This document shows, piece after piece, positions 1-13,500 of a stretch of 64,000 bases of DNA. The DNA comes from Baylisascaris procyonis (Eukaryota > Nematoda > Chromadorea > Rhabditida > Ascarididae): contig JAZARR010000167.1 of NCBI GenBank assembly GCA_037389465.1, forward strand, positions 930,001 to 994,000, given 5' to 3'. Below the pieces are notes generated by a model. That model had not been told where the DNA came from. It made no database searches and was given only the letters and a program-made list of their open reading frames with translations. Both the position numbers and the translations under genes were made by a program. Positions within the stretch are counted from its first letter, which is position 1. Each line of letters starts with the position of its first letter.

Positions 1-606
1 TCCATGCTTTATCGGCAACAATTAAAGTGCTTCATCTACTACTCGAGCTACTACTACCCTTAATTCTCCGCCTTGTGATCTTTGTGTGCTCCTTTGTAAG
101 GGTTCTCTCCTTTGCTATGAGGACGGAACTGATATTTCCGCCATAGATGAAAGCTGTCTGAAATAAGGCTTTCCCCACCTTGTGCAAACTGCAGGTGTTA
201 TCGGTCAAATACCTGCCAAATGATCATCCCGATGGGTCGTTAGAGCATTAACCTCCTCAAAAATTTCATTCTCTGACCGAATGCCTACCTCTACGTCATT
301 GCCCTAACTCTGAAGAAGAATGGTTCTTTCACTCCCGAGGTCATTTCAGGACGGAAATAGTCCTCCTTCCGGACGATACATCCAGCTTAAATGTGAATGC
401 AATTGTATGATTCTTCTAGGATCCACCTATTGTACACTGAAAGAAAACGGAAAAGAATGTATGAAATTGATTTTTTGATAGTATCGATGAATAAGTAGAA
501 TGAGTTCCACAAATCATCAAAAACCGTTAGATTAAATATTGCTATAGGAAAGGAAAAGAAAAAGAAAAGAGCGGTGAGTTTGGTGGAACAAGTATGCACT
601 TGAGTG

Positions 607-643
<37 letters not shown>

Positions 644-2538
644 TACTTTCGAATGAACATACACCAACTGACAGCTGGTTGACGTAGACGATACAATGAT
701 ATGACCTTGAAAGAACATCGTTTCGATTTACTCTTTATTACAAATTATTTCACATGCCCACATAATGTAATGGATTAAATATGACTGAATTTGAAAAATT
801 GCATATTTAATTGAATTTAATTCGATTCACTTAAAAAACAATTAGTTTCCCAGTCCGTGAGAGGATTTTTAATTTTTTTTTTTTTTGAATGAAAAAAATT
901 AGCGAATTTTGCGATTTTTGATCACTAAATAAGAAGATGATTTTTATGAGAGTAATTTTTGCAAATGATTTTCACATTTTTAAAAATTTTCTATCTATAG
1001 ATGATATATCGCTATCTTTTGAAGTCGAATTTCATAAATATTTTCTTATTATATTCATTTAGCCTTTTCTCCACAAGAATTTAAGAAAGAAATTGAAACT
1101 TTTAATCAATATTTATTCTGATTATCGATGTTTTAAATTCTTTGTTTCTAGGTTTAGATTTCGCACTCATAGAAAACGAGAACATTAATTGTGATTAAAT
1201 GAAATTTTTGAGAAATACACCAGAGGGGATGAAATAAAGTGAAACTCATCCGGTTTGATTTTACATTTAATTTCTAGTTCGATCGGCCATAAAATGACGA
1301 ACGATATTAATTGCATGCAAATTTTTTGCATTTTTAATTTTGCTCAACTCTTTTCAAATTTAATCGATCAAAATGAAAATTAAACTAATTACCATCCTAT
1401 GTTGGGCATTATTTTCATCGAATTTCATAGCTCTAACTTCAATAGCTCCAACTTGACTATCAGAAATCACACATATACGAACGTCAAAAAAAATGCACAC
1501 CAACAAGATGTTTGCATAGTTTGCAATGCAAGTGCAAATACAATTGCAAAAAAATGCAAAATTGTGAAAATTTCATAAAAATGCGAAAAGCAAATTCATA
1601 GAATTCGCTTCTTTTTACTCAATTGTTCAGAGAAGAGGGAACAATATTTTGAAGTTTTTTTTTTAAATTTAAATTTTGGATTTTATCTTAATAACTTGAA
1701 GAGTGGGGGAAAGATAAGGCAATTTCAAAAAAAAAAAAACCATCATTGTGAAGGAAATTGAGAAACTCGAAAGGTGGTCGAAATACAGTATCAAAAGAGC
1801 TGATCGAAGTGGTAGTCAATTCGGCTGCGAAAAAGCCGACACAGTTATGTCGTCGTAAGTGGTGACTTTCTCAGTTAGTTGGAGCAAGTGGAGCTACTTT
1901 GTAAGGTTCCATCCAGTAATACATCTCCAGGTATTCGCTTACTATAGCCATACCTTTACCATTGCCATATCTACCTTTATTATCTTTATTTGATTAGTTC
2001 TTTATTTTTATTGCTTGAATAATTCAGGTCACCACTGCCTAATATTTAAATGAATTGTTTTTGATCGAAAAATGTGATTACAGCCTCTTCGATTAGATCA
2101 TCAACGACGAGATGATCGTAATGAGAGAATCCTATATTTTAGTTTCTTACAGTGAACAAAGTTTGAAAACAACACAATATGTTCGACTATAGACAATATG
2201 CTATCCTATTTGAACGTTGGGGAATCGAGTTTATACAATTGCTCTGAAAAGGTGCGAGAAGCGAGACAAAAGCAGAAAGTGCAGAGAGCAGGAAAAACCG
2301 CAACTCGAACCTTTATCTTTTACTATTTATGCCAGCTTACTCATCCTCTACACTACTGCCGTATGCTTATAATCTCACCTCTAAGCCTATTGTACTAACC
2401 GTAGCTGTCAATACCGATCACTTGACAAACTTAGGTGCAAATAATTACTGAAAGCCAAATCTCGTAAATCCTATTTAGAGGTATACCGTATCGGCTGTAC
2501 TGTGATTTGATATTGCAAGAGATGTTTATCTTTGTGCT
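1..2538. other. Left flank, no resolvable gene
   Basis: The first 380 bases are richer in G+C than the rest and contain short open stretches in several frames (for example a Cys-containing plus frame near 65-165 and a minus frame ending near 45). None is long enough to assign, and the block looks like a decayed repeat or a gene edge. From 640 to 2538 the DNA is AT-rich with many TGCAAA-like words and homopolymers. An ATG followed at once by a strong donor (TC|gtaagt) lies near 1843-1850 on the plus strand, but I could not connect it to a second exon. Confidence 0.6.
610..639. repeat. (CT)n microsatellite
   Basis: Uninterrupted CT dinucleotide tract of about 15 units. It produces a spurious Arg/Glu-rich reading frame on the minus strand. 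Confidence 0.95.
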
Positions 2539-2544
2539 TTTATT
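2539..2544 (-). promoter_or_regulatory. Poly(A) signal of the collagen gene
   Basis: AATAAA on the minus strand, about 105 bases beyond the collagen stop codon, within a short 3' UTR. It is the first canonical hexamer downstream of the gene. Confidence 0.7.
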
Positions 2545-2648
2545 TCCCTTCGTTCGACCCCTTTCAATCACATCTCTTCGCATTGAATAACAAGGCAGTG
2601 CTATAAAGAGTAACGACAAGCTTTGTGAACGCTTCAGCCAGCTGCTGT

Positions 2649-4763
2649 CTAACGGCGGGTTCCGTCCTCGAAGAACACTCCTCCATCGATGGAACAGTAT
2701 TTCGGGCAAACACCCCTCTCTCCAGGTTTGCCTGGCGGTCCCTGAGGTCCTGGTGCTCCGGGCTGTCCGTCCACTCCATTTGTTCCATCGGGGCCTTTCT
2801 CGCCGGGTGGTCCCATTGGTCCTGGGGCACCATCTTGGCCAGGCTGTCCAGGTCGTCCTTGTGGTCCAGGTGGTCCCATATCGCCTGCAAATTGCACGCA
2901 GTTGATGGGAACGATATTTCAGAGGCGATTCAGCAGTGCGATTCTATCCGTAATCACAGAAATGAGTTGCCCATATACGCGATTCATTTGTGAAATCCTC
3001 ATTCTAAGTGGATCTCAATGTTGTGAATTGGATGTTAACAAGGGATTTCTGATTTGGAAGGTTGTTGCAGAGGTTGCTGTGACCATTAACCCAATCGAAA
3101 TCATCCCCCTTTTTCGTACATAACGTGTGAACAGCATTGCTTCAAAAAATTGTATTGCCTTACCGGGTTCTCCAGGCTCTCCCGGTTCGAGTGGCTCGTC
3201 GGGTGCGTTTTCGCCTGGGGGTCCGTTGGGCCCAGGAGGTCCCATTTCTCCGGGTGCTCCGGGTGGTCCCTTTGGTCCTGGCTCTCCTTGCGGTCCGTCC
3301 AGTCCTGGGCTGCCTGGTGCTCCGTCCGGTCCTGGCTCTCCTGGGGCTCCTGGTGGGCCAGGTGGGCCGGGTGGTCCAGCTGGGCAAGGCCTGCATGGTG
3401 GCGGAGTAATCGGTTCGCAGGGTTGTGGTGGGGGTCTTCCTGGGTTACCGGGCAGGCCAGGTGCTCCTGGCTTTCCTGGTTTTCCTGGTCGTCCCTTAGG
3501 TCCCTTTGGTCCTGGCGGGCCCCGTATGCAGCAACCAGCGCACTGGTCGTTGGTCTGACGGGCTGTCCTGTTGTGTGCGGGAACAGGGTTCTGCCCCAAG
3601 AGGTCAACATCGGTCCATGTTTGCTTTGCCGATTGCTGAAGCAGAAGAAAGCTTTTATAAATGACCAAACAGTTCCAGTCAGTAATATCAATCATTACCG
3701 TTAGTTCCACTCTATTTCGGAGTTTTCACTAGCCGTAATGACAGTAAATGTGGTGATTAAAAAGTGTTAAATTTAGATCATGGTTGATTGAACAGAAATC
3801 TGGATTTCCTTCGCTCAGAAAGTTTACGAGAAACTGCGTGTTTATAATGAAAAATGAAACAGTTCTAAGGGCTTAACAAGCCGAGGAAGAATTGTGATAT
3901 AGCAGTTAAAATTTTTTAGCAATTCAGCCAAGTCCTACTTCACCAGCCCCGTTATGTGTTGGCCATAAAATTTTCACTTTACTTTCCCCTAAATATTTCT
4001 TAACTTTTTACTTTACATATATATTTTTTTGAGTGATTCCATCGATTGTAGTAGCTAAGCGAGCGTAAACGTCAGTAATAGAGTTTTGCAGCAGCGTTTG
4101 TATGCGTGAAAACAAGCTAACGCCTAATCAATTTACCACTATCATAATCACTCAAAGCTATCATAATCTTTGAGTAATATCCTTTACATGAAAAATTTTT
4201 GCATTTAATCTCGTAATGAGACGAAATTCCCCGCCGAATAATTTGTTTGATGGGTAAGATTAATTTTGAAATTTCATTTCATTTAAAGACTGCCAGCATT
4301 CTATGCGGATAGTTTTCGATTATGTGGTATATACCTTGCAGATGTTTACCTGTCGCTACTTTGCATATGCTATGTAAATCAAACGCATGTTCTAAACTAC
4401 CAAAGACATGCTCAAATCCAATACATATTCCGATAACGGCATACGATGAATACTAGTCTTGCACAATAATTACTCAAGAAAACAACGAATCAATTCCATA
4501 ACTTTTCAAAATGTCACAAATAAAAGAAATTAAAAGTTAAATGTTCTGGGTAGATGGAATAGAGAGAGGTGAGAAATATGCGTAGATGGGTGGTAATGTA
4601 CCTTGCAGAAGGCGATTTCGTTGTGCATCTGTCGCCTGACGTGATGAATGTAGTTGTAGACCATTGGCAACGTGATGCACACCGAGAGGACGGCTATCAC
4701 TGAGAAGGTGACTGCCGCATAGGCGACAAATTTATACGCCTTGATGTGATTTTGCGCTTCCAT
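2649..4763 (-). CDS. Nematode cuticle collagen
   Basis: Three exons on the minus strand: 4763..4602, 3635..3164 and 2884..2649. They join in phase (0, then 1) to 289 residues, typical for cuticle collagens. Residues 12-36 are hydrophobic (signal-anchor), followed by the family block [18 protein letters not shown] at 77-80 fits a subtilisin-like (BLI-4 type) cleavage site. Three cysteine groups (86/89/90, a [12 protein letters not shown] interruption, and the terminal VCPKYC) flank the Gly-X-Y blocks, and the end [14 protein letters not shown] is a familiar C-terminal signature. Such chains trimerise, are secreted by the hypodermis and are cross-linked into the cuticle at moults. Intron 1 (966 bp) separates the membrane-anchor exon from the secreted part. 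Introns end in cttcag and ttgcag. The family is large, so no orthologue name is given. Confidence 0.96.
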
Positions 4764-4827
4764 TCTGAGCCGTTCGCTCTACTTGAAACGGCCGACGAGT
4801 GGTGTTGTATGGAACTAAACACTCACC

Positions 4828-4834
4828 TTATATA
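4828..4834 (-). promoter_or_regulatory. TATA box of the collagen gene
   Basis: TATATAA on the minus strand, about 65 bases before the collagen ATG, placing a start site near 4800. The bases just after it (AAGgtgagt) also match a splice-donor consensus, and tttcaagtag close to the ATG could serve as a cis or trans splice acceptor. A very short non-coding first exon therefore cannot be excluded. Confidence 0.6.
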
Positions 4835-7239
4835 GCCATCCGCCCCACTCGCTATTGCCAGACCCGGACACCTGTTTTCACGTTCTGCACCCATGACGCT
4901 TTTTTTTCCTTTTTTTTTTTTTGCTGAAAACGTTTCAAAACCGAACCATCCAAATGTTGACGTGCCGATGCACACCTTGTTTTACTTCACGCGAAGCAAC
5001 TGCGACCGCGAAACTCTTTGATACATCCATCCATGCGGTATGAGCACCAGTAGATTTCGGAGCATAGTTTTACGTTACTTTTCATTTTTTTTTTCTCATC
5101 GAATCGTTGCCTTTCCCATAACTGAATGATCATAAACCTATTTATTGACATAAATTCCGCCTGGTTATAATTTTCATGTCAAAAGTTGCAACAATTTCAT
5201 TATAGTATGAATTGAACTCAACCTATCTTCATTCATATTGACGCCGAGCGCAGCAACAAATCTTCTATATCAGTAACAATTATTACGCGTAACATGTGTT
5301 ATTATAGCACATTTCTTTGTTATCTTTAAATTTATTAGCCTATATTTTTAACTGCATTAATTTTTTTTTTTTGCATTTCATTGCATTATTGCATTCCATT
5401 AGTTAATAAAATTGCTATTATATATGCGAAATATAAAACACAAATGTTTCAAACTTTATCGCACTATTGACGATGTTAACGTTTGCAGTCATTCATCATT
5501 CATGCCACTTTCCACTTTCCTATCAACGCGTCAGTTCAACAGCTATCGTTAGAAGGTATCGCTTATGATTTGATCTCTTTCACTTCATAGAACTTAATCG
5601 GAAATTGTAAAATTTTATAGAGCACAAAATTTTCCTAATAATGAGACTCATATAATCGATCATTAAGGACTGATCATTTGAATATTATGCAAAATATGAA
5701 AAAAAAAATTGATCTTTTATGCAAATTTTTGAGTTGCAATCATTGTTGCAGAAGTCATTTCAAAGTTTGCACTACTGGCTACATTTTTGCAAAATGCAAA
5801 TATTGTTGACACAATAACTGCAAAATGCAAAATATCCCTTGTTGGCAAGAAGATCACTGCTAAGAACAATTTCATCGACATTATTACTGAAGTTTTTATC
5901 GTCTTATAATTAGGGATCAATAGCTGATTTTGCAAAAGGTCATTGGAGATAATTTTGTAGTTTAATAAGAAAAAAGTTTAACACAAGAATTTTTCGTCTA
6001 TTATCAAATGAAATTCATAGAATTTTATTTCATTATTTCTAGCAATTACCTTTCAAGTATCAAGTATAAAAAATAATCGAGTGGAAATTTTGAATATAGT
6101 TTTCTCGTAGCGGAACAAGGAGAATATCAAAATTTAATAATTGCTGCTAAGGATGCGCAAATAAATCAAATTCGATATATATGAAAACTCGCTCGATTTT
6201 CCTTAAATTATTTCAATCAATAGTAGATCATTCCATATTTTAATGCCATTATTCATCAAAAAAAATTTTTTTTGCACCTCAATGATGGCGAATATTTCAT
6301 CAAAATTCCTAAAATAATTGCAGCCTTTTTTTCTTTCTCTTTTGTCTTGGAAAAGCGATTTTTTACATTGACTATTTGAAAAATATTTACAAAAAATTTT
6401 CTTCAATTCACATAATCAGAGTTTTGCGAAATGCTGATAGGCGCTAACGCCACTGAAAGAAGTTCCAAAGTAAGGGATGTCTCCCCGAGATTGTTTCCTC
6501 TCAAAACCGGTTCTTACGTACTTTAAAATGCTTTTGCTGAACTCATTCAACGCTCATCGATGTGGTGCAACAACTAATTCGTCAACGAAACCTTTCTGAG
6601 AGAAAGGGACGTGCCTTAAAGTGATTCATTCATTTAATGATTAATTAAACGTTCATTTTATTTTTTCAGATCTACTCGTTACAATTCTCTATCATCAAAC
6701 ATTGTTTAGTTAGTATTTTATTGCAAATTATTTTTTATTTTATCGATGAGACCAACCGGTGAAGGCAAAACTTTACTGTAATAATAACATGCACGTCGAG
6801 TTCTCTTTGTTGGGGCCATTGTGTCCTTTTATTCACGAACTCAACTCGATAAAAGGAAAAAGTTTTGAATGCTCAGCTCGAAACGCCCCTCTTTCGCATT
6901 TTCTCACAACTTTTGTTATTTTCCACACTTGTTTTCACTAATAAATATAAGAGAAAATAAAGGTTATAAAGTTTTGCAAGTTTAATATCATTAACTAACT
7001 TAAAATTTTTGTTTAATTTTCTGTTATCAAATTCATTCCAAACATTTATTGCGATATCATCGGTAATTCAGAGTTGTTTTCGCTTTTCGATTTGTTCAGC
7101 AATATTTTAAATTTTCAGCATCGTTAATGAAAGCAAAAATTAACTTTGAAGGACATTAATATAGAGATTAATACAAAGGTCAGATCGCTAAAATATTATG
7201 AGAATGAAAGTGATACGGAAACTTGGAAATTTTATGACA

Positions 7240-7383
<144 letters not shown>

Positions 7384-7495
7384 TACATATATATATAACG
7401 TCTCTTATGCCATAAAATTTTCAAGTTTCCATTTCATTTCCATTATATATATATATATATATATATATTTTTTTTCAAGTTTCCATTTCATTTCC

Positions 7496-7588
<93 letters not shown>

Positions 7589-10500
7589 TGAACTGATTTC
7601 CCAGAATGGGTCATTCATTTCTCTGAAGATTTTCTAATTAACTTAATTTTATTTCAGGAGTCCAAAAAGGAGTCGATATCGGAGCCGGGAAAATGTCACG
7701 CGTAAAGCATTTAAAAAAGTATTTAATAAGTGTTTTTGTCTCGAAAAATCAGAAATTTGGTTGTCACTCTTCTTTCCTTTTTTAAAGATCGCATATAAAT
7801 GGGCAGAGATGTTCAGTTTCCGATTGCAGTAGAAAAGAAAGCAACTCTCATCGAGTTGTTTCCTTTTTATTTGAATTCACCTGCATGAAGGGTTTTCTTT
7901 CATTTTCGAAACGCTATAGTATAGAGGTTTGCAAATAGAGAGAAAAAGTACAACAGCGAAAGTGAAGAGTAATTGATAGCAATGACACACCCACCAACGG
8001 TTATACCACCCACAATATCTCCGAGTTTTACTTGTCTTATTACGGCGATCATTCATATTGTTGTTTTTTTCTTTTTTTTGCTAAACGTAACATTCAAGCA
8101 ACTCATATTCCAATCTATTGCAAAATATTATTTTTTTAATTTTTTAAATTGCCGCATCATTTAAAATTTCCAAATATATTTGAGAGTATTCCAAAATAGA
8201 ACAGTGGGTAAATGTGTAGCCATTTTTTTATTTCGTAGACGAAGAAAATTTCATGCGATAGGCGTAGCTTCAACTATCAATACATCCTGCCAAATTCTGT
8301 TAATTTATCTGCCGATCACTTCGACTTCTTTGTGAAGATGTTCACCTCTGATATAGAAGAATCGAATGGTCGCCATTGAAGAGGTTCCTCAACAATAAAA
8401 GTAAAAGGACGAATCTTTACAGCATTCCATACAAGAGAAGCATACGTTGATAATTTTGAATCGCACAATATCTGCAATCGCTAAGAAGAAGGGATCGTTC
8501 GAGACATTGCATATGATGATGCATACATTAGTGAATTGGGGGAAGATGAGAGGAGGGAAATTTGCATATCTCCATTTAATGCAATCGAATTCCTCATATG
8601 CAATCTCTCTCGCGTTTTTTTTTTTTCGTATTTTTAATTATTACTGAAAAATATTTGAATTTCTAATAAAAGGTTCATATTTTTTCCTTTGTTAAGCGAT
8701 TTGTTTGTATTAACAACAAAGAATAAAAATTTTAAAAAATGCGAATACTATAGATGCTCCAGTCAATATTTTTCATTAGTGGATGAAAAATTCAATAAAA
8801 GTTTGATCATTTAAAGTGAGCATACTACAAACTACAATGATGGTGTGCAGGTAAAAATAAACAGGCAATGAATAAAATTTGAAGGTAGGCGATGTTTAAA
8901 TATGAATGATGAAACAAAGGAAACAACACTTAGAAACTTCCTCAGTTGAAAATTTCACTGATCATAAGATCATAATCTTAATAGATCATTTGATGAGAAC
9001 GTTGTTATGCTCGGTTGATTTTGCTTTTATCTTCCAAAAGTTTATTTTTCTTTTCTTTAAATATTTAGGAAATAAAATTTAAACCACTTAAATTTAATTG
9101 TTACCCTTCCTCGAGGGAAAATTCAAATTTAAACAAATTTAATTGTTACCCTTCCTCGAGGGAAAATTCAAATTTAAACAAATTTAATTGTTACCCTTCC
9201 TCGAGGGAAAATTCAAATTTAAACAAATTTAATTGTTACCCTTCCTCGAGGAAGAGGTAATAACCTTTTCCTCGAGGGAAAACCAACCTTTTATTCAAAT
9301 CAACTTGTCCGCCTTGTATTTTTGGTTAAAAATTTTTTTAACCACTAAATTCTTTATCGTCCATTAGAAAATTTTTGAAAAAAATAGTGCATAAGCTGTT
9401 TTCGTTTAGTTAAACTGTTACGTATGGTTTTTATAATTTACAAAGAGCTTGCAAAATGACGCGAATCCTTTAATAATCTTGCAAAGCTAAAGTTTTGTTT
9501 GTAAAAGAAAGTTTTGCAAGGAAGAAATTTGCATATAACTGTGCGGTTTAGTTTGAGAAGATATAGTATATTCGGTTTTTTTTTATTGTTCTAATTATTT
9601 CCATCCTATACAAGTTAAAAGGAAACGCTTTTAAGCAAAGTAACATCATAACGTCCTAAAAGAAATCAATCAGTCTTGAGTAGGAATTTTTGCGTCGACT
9701 GATAACGTAGGAGTGGTGAGAACATTGGCGCTATTGGTTCCTTCTTGATTTGTATTTCATGGCCATCTCCAACTTCATGTCTGAATGACCTGAGGTCATG
9801 CTTCAAATTTCTAGAATTTAGCGCTTAAGTTCTAGTAATTTTCACTTCGTTTGTCGGAAACAATAAAAATCATACGTAATATTGACTAATAAGATTATAC
9901 AATCTGAACAACGATAACGAGTTGTAAATGTCGTGCTAGAATGTGGTGATATTGCTGTTCAAGCGTAACAACTTCTCTTATAACCGGTTGTCTTTTGGCT
10001 TTCATCAATTTAGTTTTTTTTTTTCATCTTTTAGATGGCTGATGAACCGCCGAGCATTTCATTCATTTTTTTTGGTTATTTCAACGAAATGAATAAATCT
10101 TAGCGAGGGAAAAAATTAGCATTCCCAACGTGATTATCATCGTTTACCTAAATAAAAAGCTAAACTCTTGATGTCGAATCGCTCTTATACGGCTTCACTA
10201 TTTTAGTAGAACTCTTCAAGTCTATTCGTTCATTGATGCCTTATGTTGACAATTGTAATCCCTTTCTTTGCATATTATGTCTATGAAAATCCACCGATCG
10301 GTTCAGATCTTTGACTCATTCGGATATCCACTCGGATCTATGATTCACTCAGCTGTCACCTATCACATCAATCTGTTCAGCTGGCAGGAGCGGGTCGCTA
10401 ACCTGAACAGCTCTCCATAATCTAGCGGATCTATGACTGGTTCAGCTATCAGTGCAGTTTCATATAAACTGGTTTGCTAGCAACGAGCTAGCTTATTGCT

Positions 10501-13500
10501 AAAAATTTCCACATCGTTTTATCGTTGCATCTCATGAAGAAATTCGATTCAAATTCGCCTTCGATGAACAGTAAAGCAACAATGCAACATACCTAAACAT
10601 TGGTATGCATTATCTTCTTTAAAGGAGATCGTCTACTGGGCTAGATACCTCCGTAACAACCCAACTTCGAGATAATTTGTCCACGAAAATGCGTCATTCT
10701 TGACAGAAAATTCGGAAAGCATCAACTAGTAAGCGTCGATGCAAAAGCACCAATAAAAATAATCACAAATTTAAAAACTAAATGAACTAAGTGGTTGTAA
10801 ATTCTATAGGTGAATATTTAATGAAGCTGAGGAATGATAATAAAGTTGAGGAAATGATAAACCCATAACCAAAAACGTGTTGAGTTAATTGCTTAAAAGA
10901 CTTCATAAAATTGTTTTCCCATTGGGAAATAATTAGTTTTCCCATGGGGAAATAATTAAAAATACTGCGGCTGGCATATAGATCCCTAAAAATTGGTGTT
11001 TACCTTTCGGGCAGAAATTTCAATCAAAAAAACGGGAAAAAGATAATTGTTAATTTTAGAATTTTTTAAAAAGAATGAATACCATCCGATGCAAACATCG
11101 GAAACGATGCGAAATCGCTCGATTACTCTTGCTGTACTAAAACGTGTTAGGGTGATTAAGCTCTTTACCTGCCCAGCCAATCATCAACTACCATGAAAAC
11201 CTTTGTCGAAATAAAGAAATAGACCTTAAAAATTATAATAAACATATTCCAGCAATACGGCTTTTCAGTGGACATTTGAACATGTGTGCATAGCATCCGT
11301 TTATTATATGCAAATAAATTTAAACTATAATTCAAAGCGATAAAATATATTTGTATAATACACTCAAATTCACCGTTGGTTGTTCATATCGTTGATAACG
11401 GATGTTTTAAAAATGTTCAGTAAAATTCAACTTGATCTTCGATTCAAGTATGTCATCTGTGAATATTTTTGAGGCGAGACTTGTTTCCTATGAAGTGCGA
11501 CCAATGGCAAATGATCTATTAGGGATAGTACTATTACCACAAATAAAAAACACTTCCATAGCATGAAAATAAATAGAGACATCATACAAGCAGAAAATAT
11601 TTGTTTACGCGACGATACTTGGAAACGAGTGTAATCGTCAGTAGTAAACCTGAAAGTTTTATGTAAATTCTTTTAAAAACTGAAAATTTCAAGAATACTG
11701 TAGGTAGTAATACTGTAGGTAGAATACTGTAGGTAGTGTAAAACTTTTCATGCTAAACGATTACTGTAGTTGGTGAATTGAGCAACATCGAAGTTACAAC
11801 TTTCAACAACTATACTTGTTATTAAATTTTCCGCCTTCAGGCCGACCGCCCCACCATTATTTCAAAAGCAATAAAATGTTTTTTACTGCGCACGTTTCAA
11901 AAGGTTGATTGGTTGTGCAAATCTTTAGCCAAAAAATCGGTTTTCTCCTCGCATTCTGCACTTCTTGAATAAAATTATATGCCTTGGATTATCTAAGTCT
12001 ACCACATCATAAATGATGAACAGTTTGAAAGCAATTGCTTTCTAGAGCTGTACCCGAAATTTCTGGATACGGCTCATATCCAAGGGTCATATCCAGAAAT
12101 TTCAGGATTTAACTCATATCCGAGGAGCACTTTTGGTGATTTGTCACTTCGGTTCTTCCATTTTCAAAGCATTTATGGGTATTTAAGCATGCTTCATAAA
12201 TTCGTTTGCCTGTGTTATCAACCTTTCAAATATTAAAAAAGATTTTTTAAGATTTTTTTACAACTTTCAATTTCCAATACTACTGTAAAGTTAGAGCTGA
12301 AGCAAAAAAAGAAACGAGCATTTAAAAACACAACGCATAAACATACTATACGCCGATAAACGATATCAGAGCACGCATGGACGTTTTGCATAACAGCCGA
12401 TGAACAGGAAAAATGCTGAAAAGCGCAGAAATAAACTTGGAATTTATTTGTTGCACGAATAACTTGTAATCTCAAGCAGTTGTAATCGGTTCTTGAGAAA
12501 ATTTGCATATTTAATTTGCATGTTTCACTTGCATATTTCACCATGTCGATTATTGGTTGCGTTGTTCATTGCCAAATCGATCACTCAAATTAATAAAATT
12601 TTTTAATTCTAAAGCTTACCAGTAATTAATCGCATTCAACTACGAAAGCAAAAGAGTAAACGATGGCTTAGGAGAGAGTTAATCGAGTATGCTAATAAGC
12701 GCTGACAGGTAAGACAAGGCCAACAGTGTAAATCAAACAGCTTCTGCCTCTGAAAACTGTTTCAGAAGCACATCGGTGTGCTCTTTATGTGATATATGTT
12801 AGCATGTATCTGTCTGTCTGTCCGTGTGTTTGCCTTCTGTCTGTCTGTCTGTCTGTCCATCTGTGCAACAGTTTCAGCAGACTGGCCAAAGAAATTGTAT
12901 CAATAAAACTTAGCGCATATCACCGGTCGGTTATCTTCTAAACTAGTTAGGGCCATTAAAATGACCAACGGAATTATTGCACAACCATTCAGGTGACTGG
13001 CGAAAAAAAATGGTTTTGATCATTTACAAAATTATTCGATTTCGAAATAAAATTCCTTCATGCTAGCTCGTGGTAAGATTTCGTACCTATTTCAGTAAAT
13101 ACCTTCGCCGCTTTCATATTTTACAGGTCGCGTTCGTAGTTGTAGTTCGCCGCTCCTCCTTCTGTATCAGTCTACCTGCCCTCTCTATCCTCTTCTTTGC
13201 TCCTTCTCTCTCCTCATATCCTCTTCCCATTTGAATAAAAATGCTTAATAAGTTTTATTTAAGTTTTAATTCTTTAAACTATTAGTAGTAAAAAAAGTGA
13301 AAATGGATATAAGGCTGCTGGAGACGAATCTGAGTCACATGAGGAGTATTCAATTGTTAGTTACGGTATATTATAGCGCAAGAGGTTATCGATTTTCCGG
13401 CGGTAAAGGATTGTCTCTGCAACGTTTTTTATATGTCTGCTGTTGTTCGGTGATATTTCGACGGCAGTTTTCGTTGGTTGTTGATATTATTTAGGTGGGA